Part shown: positions 57,841 to 64,000 of the stretch, piece after piece
Layout: each line of letters opens with the position of its first letter
How positions within the stretch are numbered: position 1 is the stretch's first letter
Made by a program: the position numbers and the translations under genes
Assembly: GCF_014647875.1 (NCBI RefSeq)
Contig: NZ_BMQA01000004.1
Span: forward strand, 186,001 to 250,000
Direction of reading: 5' to 3'
DNA from: Streptomyces brasiliensis
GTDB taxonomy: Bacteria > Actinomycetota > Actinomycetes > Streptomycetales > Streptomycetaceae
DNA length: 64,000 nucleotides
Notes under the pieces: model-generated
Told to the model about the DNA's origin: nothing
The model's input: the letters and a program-made list of their open reading frames with translations, nothing else
Database searches by the model: none

Positions 57841-59184
57841 GTGCTGCGTGTCGCCGTCGTCGGCTCCGGGCCGAGCGGGTGTTACACCGCCCAGGGCCTT
57901 GTCCAGCAGGACTCCGACGTGTTCGTGGACGTCCTGGACCGGCTGCCGTGCCCGTATGGCCTGGTGCGCTACGGCGTGGCCCCGGACCACGAGAAGATCA
58001 AGTCCCTGCAGGGGAATCTGCGGTCGGTCCTGGAGCACGAGCGGGTGCGGTTCCTCGGCGGGGTCCAGGTCGGCACCGGCCCCCTGACCGTCGGCCGGCT
58101 GCGCGAGCTGTACCACGCGGTCGTGTACTGCGTCGGGGCCGCCACCGACCGGCATCTCGGCATCCCGGGCGAGGATCTGCCGGGCAGCTGGTCGGCGACC
58201 GAGTTCGTGTCCTGGTACAGCGCACATCCGGACTCCGCCGACGACGGGTTCGTACGAGGGGCCCGCTCGGCCGTGGTGATCGGCCTGGGCAATGTCGCGG
58301 TGGACGTCACACGGATGCTCTCGCGCGGTGCCGCGGAGCTGAGCCCGACCGACATGCCGCAGGAGGCGCTGACCGCGCTGACACACAGCGGTGTGACCGA
58401 GGTCCAGATGGTGGGCAGGCGGGGTCCCTCGCAGGCGCGCTTCACCACCAAGGAGCTGCGCGAGCTGGGCAGCCTTCCCGACACCGAAGTGAGTGTGGAT
58501 CCGGCCGAGTTGGCGCTCGATCCGGCGTACGAGGACCCGTCGGGACTGCCCGCGGCGCAGCGCCGGAACGTGGACGTGCTGCGCGGCTGGGCGGAACGGC
58601 CGCCCGAGGGCGCGGCGCACCGCATCCGGCTGCGTTTCTTCCTGCGGCCCGTCGAACTCCTCGCCGACTGCGGCCGGGTGGGTGGGGTGCGCTTCGAGCG
58701 GACGGTGCCGGACGGGAGCGGCGGCGTGACGGGGACCGGTGAATTCGAGGACGTGGCGGCGCAGTTGGTGCTGCGGTCGGTGGGTTATCGCGGAGTGCCG
58801 CTGGAGGGGCTGCCGTTCGACGCGGCGCGCGGTACGGTGCCGAACGCGGCGGGGCGGGTACTGCGAGACGGTGTCGCCTCGCCGGGCGAATACGTGGCCG
58901 GCTGGATCAAGCGCGGCCCGACCGGTGTCATCGGCACCAATCGCCCGTGCGCGAAGGAGACGGTGACGTCCCTGCTCGAGGACGCGCCCGCCCTCGTCCG
59001 CGCGGATGTGCCGGAGGATCCCGTCGCGGCGCTGCGGGCGGCGGGGCTCGAGCCGGTCGAGTGGGCCGGCTGGCAGGCCATCGAGCGGGCGGAGGCGGAG
59101 CTGGGGGCGCGGCTCGGGCGGGGTGTGGTCAAGCTGGCCGACTGGGAGTCGCTGCTGGCGGCGGCGCGGACGGCCGCCCCCTGA
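57841..59184 (+). CDS. Ferredoxin/adrenodoxin-NADP reductase-like flavoprotein (FprA type)
   Basis: 447 residues. FAD motif VAVVGSGPSGCYTAQGLV at the N-terminus, LPCPYGLVRYGVAPDHEKIKS (adrenodoxin-reductase signature), NADP motif VIGLGNVAVDVTRML, and the late FAD loop AGWIKRGPTGVIGTNR. It transfers electrons between NADPH and a ferredoxin, for instance feeding cytochrome P450s. GTG 57841 is chosen because GAGGAG lies seven bases upstream; GTG 57826 would have the site adjacent. No ferredoxin or P450 gene is in the window. Confidence 0.9.
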   Translation: MLRVAVVGSGPSGCYTAQGLVQQDSDVFVDVLDRLPCPYGLVRYGVAPDHEKIKSLQGNLRSVLEHERVRFLGGVQVGTGPLTVGRLRELYHAVVYCVGAATDRHLGIPGEDLPGSWSATEFVSWYSAHPDSADDGFVRGARSAVVIGLGNVAVDVTRMLSRGAAELSPTDMPQEALTALTHSGVTEVQMVGRRGPSQARFTTKELRELGSLPDTEVSVDPAELALDPAYEDPSGLPAAQRRNVDVLRGWAERPPEGAAHRIRLRFFLRPVELLADCGRVGGVRFERTVPDGSGGVTGTGEFEDVAAQLVLRSVGYRGVPLEGLPFDAARGTVPNAAGRVLRDGVASPGEYVAGWIKRGPTGVIGTNRPCAKETVTSLLEDAPALVRADVPEDPVAALRAAGLEPVEWAGWQAIERAEAELGARLGRGVVKLADWESLLAAARTAAP

Positions 59185-59384
59185 TAAGAGTCATCACGTA
59201 ATTCACGTGACGTCCGATGGTTGGGCAGAACGCTCCGGCGTGGGCCTTGTGCCGCGTGGTCGCGGGTCGGGTCTCATCCGGGGTCGTGCTGCTTCCCTGT
59301 CGGATGTGCCGAGCAGAGGCTGCTGTCACCGCAGGTGGAGCAGCTGCCGCGCCCGGCAGCCCGAAGGTGTGCCGTGGCATCGCT

Positions 59385-59501
59385 TGCGTCGGCCTGATCA
59401 CCGACGCCGGGCAGGCGGCGAAGATCGTGGCGAACGGCGAGGCCGACGCGGTGCTGCTGGGCCTTGAGCTGCTGCGCAACCCGTCGTGGGCACGGCACGC
59501 C
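59385..59501 (+). pseudogene. Fragment of an OYE-type NADH:flavin oxidoreductase
   Basis: About 38 residues, VGLITDAGQAAKIVANGEAD then AVLLGLELLRNPSWARHA, match the C-terminal FMN-phosphate-binding end of old-yellow-enzyme (NamA/YqjM-like) proteins. The barrel before it and a start codon are missing. It stands in a 441-base stretch (59185-59625) between the FprA-type and PaaX genes that otherwise shows no gene, so it is a deletion relic. Confidence 0.65.
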
Positions 59502-59625
59502 GTCCGCGAGCCAAGGGCGCGGTGCACATTCGGCGTTCGGCATGGAGCATGGCGTTCACATACACGTTCCGGACATATGCACGGCATCACCCACAGCTGA
59601 TCCCTGTCGACGCGCGGTCGCCGGG

Positions 59626-60384
59626 TCAGTCCCGCTGTTCCCCCCGCCCGACCGACCCGGTCAGCTCGCGCTGGTAGTCCGCGTAGGCGGCGCGCAGATC
59701 CGCGCCCGGCCAGTCGGCGGGGAGGAGCGGTGCGGGCAGGACGGGGTCGGTGAGCAGGTGCCGTACGACCGCGGCGAAGGCGGTGAGCCGGGCGGCCGGG
59801 CTGTCGGCTCCGGTCACGTGGGCGAGCAAGGCCCGGGCGGTGGCGGCCCAGGCGTCGAGCGGCCACAGGCGCGCGGCCAGCTCACGCGGGTCCGGGTCCG
59901 GGCGGGCGACGTAGGTCTGGGCGACGGGCTCGAGGTCGCCCGGGAGGGGGCGGTCGAGGCTGGCCGGCCGCAGCCACACGCCCTCCCGGAGTTCGGCCAG
60001 TCGCAGAGCCGTCAACCGGGCGCGCAGTTCGGCGCGTTCGGCGGGGCCGCGGCCCGTCGCCGTGATCACGACCATCTCCCAGTCGCCGTCCCACGCGCGC
60101 GTGCGGGGGTGCAGCGCGTCGTCCTGGCGGCGCTGGCGGGCCAGCAGCCGCTCGCTGAGTCCGTAGACGGCGTCCGTGCGGCGCAGGTCACCGGAGGCGA
60201 CCATGCGGCTGAGCGCCGCCCGCAGGGTGGAACCGCCGATATCAAAGGGCTCCACCAGCCGCACGAGATCCTTCACCGGCAGCTCCGGCGGATGCGTGCC
60301 CAGGAGCAGGCTCAGCACGACCGACCGGGCGGACAGCGGCCGCAGGTCGACCTCGCCGGGATGCACAGACAGGTTCATCGGCAT
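59626..60384 (-). CDS. PaaX family transcriptional repressor
   Basis: 252 residues. The PaaX winged helix (about 15-85) has SARSVVLSLLLGTHPPELPV, LRAALSRMVASGDLRR and YGLSERLLARQ. The central domain begins WDGDWEMVVI and the C-terminal domain includes LWPLDAWAATARALLA. E. coli PaaX binds phenylacetyl-CoA; actinobacterial paralogues regulate acyl-CoA dehydrogenases and related genes. It is divergent from an AidB-like dehydrogenase with an inverted repeat between them. Confidence 0.9.
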   Translation of the reverse strand: MPMNLSVHPGEVDLRPLSARSVVLSLLLGTHPPELPVKDLVRLVEPFDIGGSTLRAALSRMVASGDLRRTDAVYGLSERLLARQRRQDDALHPRTRAWDGDWEMVVITATGRGPAERAELRARLTALRLAELREGVWLRPASLDRPLPGDLEPVAQTYVARPDPDPRELAARLWPLDAWAATARALLAHVTGADSPAARLTAFAAVVRHLLTDPVLPAPLLPADWPGADLRAAYADYQRELTGSVGRGEQRD

Positions 60385-60411
60385 GGGCCCGTACTCTACG
60401 TGCGGTTTCTT

Positions 60412-60447
60412 GTTGCATAATTGCTACAGTCGCATAGAGAGTGCAAC
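60412..60447. promoter_or_regulatory. Candidate PaaX operator/divergent promoter
   Basis: Inverted arms GTTGCA (60412-60417) and TGCAAC (60442-60447) flank 24 bases containing CATAATTGC. The 71-base gap between PaaX and the dehydrogenase is AT-rich, unlike its surroundings, so both promoters and the repressor site must share this stretch. Confidence 0.5.
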
Positions 60448-60455
60448 ATATCCTC

Positions 60456-62117
60456 ATGGTCTCGACACCCGCGCTCACGCAGTCGCCGTACGCCACACAT
60501 GACGTCACCAACCAGGCCCCTCCCCTGGCCCCCTACGACGCGTCCGAGGACGCCGCCCTGCTCGAGGGGCTGCGCCGGGAGGGCGCGGGCTGGGCCGAGG
60601 ACGGCCTCCGGCGGCTCGGTCTGCGGGCCGGCAGCGCCGAGGCGCAGGAGTGGGGCGAGCAGGCCAACCGCCACGAGCCGGAGCTGCGCACGCACGACCG
60701 GTACGGCAACCGGGTCGACGAGGTGGAGTTCCACCCGAGCTGGCACCACCTGATGCGCACGGCGGTCGCCGAGGGCCTGGCGGGCGCGCCGTGGGCGGAC
60801 GACCGCGTCGGCGCCCATGTCGCTCGTACGGCGGGCGGGCTGGTGTGGGGCCACACGGAGGCCGGACACGGCTGTCCGACGTCGATGACGTACGCCGCCG
60901 TCCCCGCGCTGCGTGCCCAGCCGGACCTCGCGAAGGTCTACGAGCCGCTGCTGACCAGCCGGGAGTACGACCCCGGGCTGCGGGTGCCCACCGAGAAGCC
61001 CGGCCTGCTGGCCGGGATGGGCATGACCGAGAAGCAGGGCGGCTCCGACGTCCGCACGAACACCACCGCGGCCACGCCCACCGCCGAACCCGGCGTGTAC
61101 ACGCTGCGCGGGCACAAGTGGTTCACCTCCGCGCCGATGTGCGACGTCTTCCTGGTGCTGGCGCAGGCACCCGGCGGGCTGTCCTGCTTCCTGGTGCCGC
61201 GGGTGCTGCCCGACGGCAGCCGCAACACGTTCCGCGTCCAGCGACTCAAGGACAAGCTCGGCAACCGCTCGAACGCGTCCTCCGAGCCGGAGTTCGACGG
61301 CACGGTGGCCTGGCTGGTCGGTCCCGAGGGCCGGGGCGTGAAGACGATCATCGAGATGGTCAACTGCACGCGTCTGGACTGTGTGATGTCCTCGGCGACC
61401 CTGATGCGCAAGACCCTCGTCGAGGCGGGCCACCATGTGCGTCACCGCAGTGCGTTCGGGGCGCGCCTCGTCGACCAGCCGCTGATGCGCAACGTCCTGG
61501 CCGATCTCGCGCTGGAGTCCGAGGCCGCCACCACACTCACGCTGCGGCTGGCGGGGGCGGCGGACCGGGCGGTGCGCGGGGACGCCGGTGAGCAGGCCTT
61601 CCGGCGGATCGCCACCGCCGTCGGCAAGTACTGGGTCACCAAGCGCGGCCCGGCCTTCACCGCGGAGGCCCTGGAGTGTCTGGGCGGCAACGGATACGTG
61701 GAGGAGTCGGGCATGCCCCGCCACTACCGCGAGGCCCCGCTGCTGTCGATCTGGGAGGGCTCGGGGAACGTCAACGCGCTCGACGTGCTGCGGGCGCTCG
61801 GCCGTGACTCCACCACCGCGGAAGCCCTGTTCGCCGAACTCGCCCTGGCGAGCGGGGCGGACGCCCGGCTGGACGCGGCGGTGACCGGGCTGAAGGTCCG
61901 GCTGACCGGGGCCGACCAGGTGGGTGCGCGCCGACTGGTCGAGTCGATGGCCCTGGCGCTCCAGGCCTCCCTGCTGGTGCGGTACGCCCCGGCAGCGGTC
62001 GCGGACGCGTTCTGCGCGACCCGGCTGGGCGGCGACTGGGGGCACTCGTTCGGCACCCTGCCCGGCGGGACCGACCTCGGCACGATCCTGGAACGGGCAC
62101 TGCCGGACGCCAACTGA
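60456..62117 (+). CDS. AidB-like acyl-CoA dehydrogenase family protein
   Basis: 553 residues, longer than standard acyl-CoA dehydrogenases and like AidB. The N-terminal extension (about 1-170, VEFHPSWHHLMRTAV) precedes the dehydrogenase core: MTEKQGGSDVRTNTTAA, HKWFTSAPMCDVFLVLAQ, CTRLDCVMSSATLMR, ALECLGGNGYVEESGMPRHYREAP, with LLSIWEGSGNVNALD. It probably oxidises an acyl-CoA or, as in AidB, protects against alkylating agents. Electrons could go to EtfBA (38.7 kb). ATG 60456 is chosen. Regulated by the divergent PaaX. Confidence 0.9.
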   Translation: MVSTPALTQSPYATHDVTNQAPPLAPYDASEDAALLEGLRREGAGWAEDGLRRLGLRAGSAEAQEWGEQANRHEPELRTHDRYGNRVDEVEFHPSWHHLMRTAVAEGLAGAPWADDRVGAHVARTAGGLVWGHTEAGHGCPTSMTYAAVPALRAQPDLAKVYEPLLTSREYDPGLRVPTEKPGLLAGMGMTEKQGGSDVRTNTTAATPTAEPGVYTLRGHKWFTSAPMCDVFLVLAQAPGGLSCFLVPRVLPDGSRNTFRVQRLKDKLGNRSNASSEPEFDGTVAWLVGPEGRGVKTIIEMVNCTRLDCVMSSATLMRKTLVEAGHHVRHRSAFGARLVDQPLMRNVLADLALESEAATTLTLRLAGAADRAVRGDAGEQAFRRIATAVGKYWVTKRGPAFTAEALECLGGNGYVEESGMPRHYREAPLLSIWEGSGNVNALDVLRALGRDSTTAEALFAELALASGADARLDAAVTGLKVRLTGADQVGARRLVESMALALQASLLVRYAPAAVADAFCATRLGGDWGHSFGTLPGGTDLGTILERALPDAN

Positions 62118-62273
62118 CCCCGCTCGTACGACACTTGGATCTCGAGGGCCGGCACGTCCTCGGTGGCCGACGTCAGCCGCCGGATCGCACACAGTGGCGC
62201 CCCGATTCCGCTTCGTCGTCAGTGCCATAGGTGCACAGTCGCGCTCAGGGGGGTCATCTCCTGGGAGGACAAC

Positions 62274-62618
62274 GTGTTCACGGGGATCGACGAGGTCGAC
62301 TGGGCCTCGCTGCGGCATGCGTACGGCAGCGCGGAGGACGTGCCCGCCTTGTTACGGGCTCTCGCCTCCGCCGACCGGGCAGAACGGGAGGTCGCGCTCG
62401 ACGGGATGTACGGCTCGGTCCACCACCAGGGGAACGTGTACGACTCGACGTTCGCCTGTGTCCCGTTCCTGTTCGGCTGTGTCCAGGAGAGCCTGCTCGC
62501 GCAGGTCTCCCTTCCTTGGGGCGGCACTGCGCCTTCCCACGGTCATCTCCCCTGTCCGGCTTTCGCAGCACTCCACTTCGACCACGGCGGGCGGAGCGCT
62601 CGCCGATCGCCTGGGTGA
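62274..62618 (+). pseudogene. 3'-truncated HEAT-repeat-like gene
   Basis: From GTG 62274 (GGGAGGAC upstream) the first 66 residues, MFTGIDEVDWASLRHAYGSA, then EDVPALLRALASADRAEREV and VHHQGNVYDSTFACVPFLFG, match the start of a common Streptomyces HEAT-repeat-type protein that normally continues for several hundred residues. After FLF the frame reads through the antisense of a TetR gene fragment and stops at 62618, so the rest of the protein is lost. The short form may be made but is unlikely to function. Confidence 0.6.
62475..62546 (-). pseudogene. 5' fragment of a TetR gene
   Basis: Twenty-four residues from ATG 62546, MTVGRRSAAPRKGDLREQAL then LDTAE, match the N-terminus of TetR proteins and resemble the intact TetR starting at 63316 (PRKGDVREQAILDTAE). 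The frame then leaves the family. The DNA differs too much from the neighbour for a recent copy. It abuts the truncated HEAT-repeat gene head to head, marking a deletion or recombination joint near 62470. Confidence 0.6.
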
Positions 62619-62698
62619 AGTGGCCTCCGGCCGATGCCTGATGCCGGGAGATCACCGATACACATCGGCTCAGCCGTCAGCCGTCAGCCGTGACCGGG

Positions 62699-63316
62699 TC
62701 AGACGAGGCGCGCGGTTCGCAGCCAGATTTCCAGACAGGTGACAGCCGCCCGCTCCAGTTCGTCGTCACCGGCTCGGGAAGCGTGGTAGAACGTCCGCTC
62801 GATCATCCAGCACAGGGCTCCGGCGAGGGAACGGGCATCGTGCGGTCCGTCCCCTTCGGGCACGCCCACGCGGTGCAGGATTCGTGTGATCGCCTCGATG
62901 AACACCTCCGCCGTCTGGCTCCAGAGCGCCTCGACTTCCGGCACGGATCGATTGAGGTCCGTAGCGACCCGCATGACCACGCCGTGTTCCTGCCACAGGG
63001 CCCGCGTGCGCGACATGACAGTCGCGATGGCCTCGCGCGGCTCGGCGGGATCGTGCGCAGCGTCCTGTGACTTCTGCTGCAGTGCGGTCACGGTACGGGC
63101 GACGAGCCCGGACACCACGTCGTGCTTGGAGCGGAAGTAGAAGTAGAGGGAGCCGCGGGAGATGCCGGCGCCCTCTGCGATGTCGGCGACCGTCATCGCC
63201 TCGAAGCCGACCTCTCCCAGCAGTGCTTCCGCCGTGTCGAGGATGGCTTGTTCCCGGACATCACCCTTGCGCGGTGTGTCGGGGCGTCGCCGTCCCTGAG
63301 CGGACCGCACCGTCAT
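62699..63316 (-). CDS. TetR family transcriptional regulator
   Basis: 205 residues. Helix-turn-helix at about 20-68: TPRKGDVREQAILDTAEALL, then FEAMTVADIAEGAGISRGSL and YFYFRSKHDV. The C-terminal ligand domain (about 85-200; WMIERTFYHASRAGDDELE) recalls EthR-like or short-chain-dehydrogenase-linked TetR proteins. ATG 63316 has AGGAG five bases upstream; GTG 63322 would overlap it. It follows an SDR gene by 52 bases on the same strand and probably regulates it. Confidence 0.9.
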   Translation of the reverse strand: MTVRSAQGRRRPDTPRKGDVREQAILDTAEALLGEVGFEAMTVADIAEGAGISRGSLYFYFRSKHDVVSGLVARTVTALQQKSQDAAHDPAEPREAIATVMSRTRALWQEHGVVMRVATDLNRSVPEVEALWSQTAEVFIEAITRILHRVGVPEGDGPHDARSLAGALCWMIERTFYHASRAGDDELERAAVTCLEIWLRTARLV

Positions 63317-63368
63317 GTTCACTCCTTTCCCTCGGCTGGGGAGCGTCGTTCGCGCCCCGTCCGGCGAG

Positions 63369-64000
63369 TCAGTTGTTCGCGATCTGGGCTCCGTCGGGGA
63401 AGTCCGTGGTCCGCGACAGCTCCTCCCAGGTGCTGATCTCGTCGTCCACTGTCTGCCGGGCCTGCCCGACGAGGCGCAGGGCGTCGGAGCCCAGCACCAG
63501 ATGCCCGGGGGGCTCGGGTACGTCGAGGATGTGGAGCAGTGCTTCAGCGGCCTTCTGCGGGTTGCCCAGCTGGTTGCCGCTGGCCTTGAGACGCGCCTCG
63601 CGGATGGGGTTGAAGAGCTCGTCGTAGTCGGAGATCGACCGCTCCGCCCGGGTCATCGACCGGCCGGCCCAGTCCGTTCGGAAGGACCCGGGCTCGATGG
63701 CCGTGACATGGATCCCCAGGGCGGCCACCTCCTTGCGGATGCTTTCGAGCATGCCCTCCAGGGCGAACTTGCTGCCGCAGTAGGCGGACATGCCGGGCAC
63801 GGCCATGAGACCGCCCATGGAGGTCACCGCCATCAGGTGCCCCGAGCGTCGAGCGCGCATGTGGGGCAGGGCCGCCTGAAGCGTGGCAGCGGCACCGAAC
63901 ACGTTGGTCTCGAACTGAGCCCGGACAGCCGCCAGGGGGGTCTCTTCGAAGACGCCCTCCAAGCCGTAGCCGGCGTTGGCGATGACCACGTCCAGCGGGC
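63369..64000 (-). CDS. SDR family oxidoreductase (5' end outside window)
   Basis: At least 210 residues, the N-terminal cofactor motif lying beyond the window edge. Visible features are the NAG motif VVIANAGYGLEG, a catalytic Ser in LMAVTSMGG, and the Tyr-x-x-x-Lys pair in SAYCGSKFALEGM, then IEPGSFRTDWAGRSM. The sequence matches the large group of actinobacterial SDRs paired with TetR regulators. It reduces or oxidises an unknown hydroxy/keto substrate with NAD(P). Confidence 0.88.
   Translation of the reverse strand, partial: PLDVVIANAGYGLEGVFEETPLAAVRAQFETNVFGAAATLQAALPHMRARRSGHLMAVTSMGGLMAVPGMSAYCGSKFALEGMLESIRKEVAALGIHVTAIEPGSFRTDWAGRSMTRAERSISDYDELFNPIREARLKASGNQLGNPQKAAEALLHILDVPEPPGHLVLGSDALRLVGQARQTVDDEISTWEELSRTTDFPDGAQIANN

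Noticed and set aside
62118..62220. A minus-strand peptide AIRRLTSATEDVPALEIQVS that resembles the end of a GntR-type sensor domain
   Set aside because: Only about 30 residues between stops, no helix-turn-helix nearby; too short to call even as a relic.
1..64000. tRNA, rRNA or riboswitch genes
   Set aside because: No cloverleaf-like T-loop words or conserved riboswitch cores were noticed in the gaps by eye; a covariance-model scan would be decisive.

Overview
This is about 64 kb of very GC-rich, densely coding actinobacterial chromosome. Third-position GC bias, frequent GTG (and one TTG) starts, GGAGG-type ribosome sites, families typical of the genus (DUF427, DUF4395, DUF5134, DUF6214, DUF6421, DUF6986), an F420-type nitroreductase and mycothiol-type DinB proteins all point to Streptomyces or a very close relative. 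No rRNA, tRNA, CRISPR array, intact insertion sequence or phage module was seen. The content is metabolic and regulatory, and looks like accessory-rich chromosome rather than a mobile island.

Layout. 1-4.2 kb: the end of an RsmC/RlmG-type rRNA methyltransferase, then an SIS isomerase - class II aldolase - AraC operon divergent from a DeoR repressor (sugar-phosphate catabolism). 5-15 kb: an aromatic-degradation region. An AraC regulator is followed on the other strand by a decayed CoA-transferase, an FAD phenol hydroxylase and a single-chain maleylacetate reductase / hydroxyquinol 1,2-dioxygenase. Divergent from these is a 4-hydroxylaminobenzoate-lyase-like protein, with a ThDP decarboxylase, a cyclase/hydrolase, a hotdog thioesterase and an HxlR regulator nearby. 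15-20.6 kb: DUF427, an MFS exporter, a decayed stretch, a tiny membrane protein with arginine deiminase, a maleylpyruvate-isomerase-like protein and a MarR regulator. 20.7-30 kb: a NarL-type two-component system, a TetR/nitroreductase pair with visible operators, a geranylgeranyl-reductase-family flavoprotein, an M20 dipeptidase, an MBL hydrolase, a kinase-like protein, a P-loop/NUDIX fusion and a small secreted peptide.

30-38.7 kb: a secreted multidomain GH27 alpha-galactosidase, a ROK kinase divergent from a LacI regulator whose 3' end lies in a 104-bp tandem duplication, a frameshifted gene, a secreted-protein remnant, a DUF6986 aldolase/lyase with an IclR-like operator, and a secreted endonuclease/phosphatase. 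38.7-43.2 kb: etfBA, then a sulfur/redox group (a Cys-containing leader peptide before a flavin reductase; a thioredoxin divergent from a CxxC membrane protein), and a PlsC acyltransferase. 43.5-48.2 kb: a B3/4 protein, a transglutaminase-like protein, and a tightly coupled DUF6421 - SDR - threonine aldolase operon of unknown purpose. 48.6-57.7 kb: GDPD, GNAT, VOC, MarR-FUSC efflux, DUF5134, an M56 peptidase, a frameshifted PAP2 phosphatase, HAD, DUF2630, TetR and DUF6214. 57.8-64 kb: a ferredoxin-NADP reductase-like flavoprotein, an OYE remnant, PaaX divergent from an AidB-like acyl-CoA dehydrogenase, two truncated genes abutting head to head, and a TetR next to an SDR that runs off the window.

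Themes: (1) a hydroxyquinol pathway that ends in a broken CoA-transferase; (2) many local regulators with readable inverted-repeat operators in divergent promoters; (3) an unusual number of gene remnants and frameshifts (5981, 14677, 35304, 36045, 54512, 59385, 62274/62475); (4) two candidates for less-described biology, the DUF6421/SDR/threonine-aldolase operon and the leader-peptide-controlled flavin reductase.
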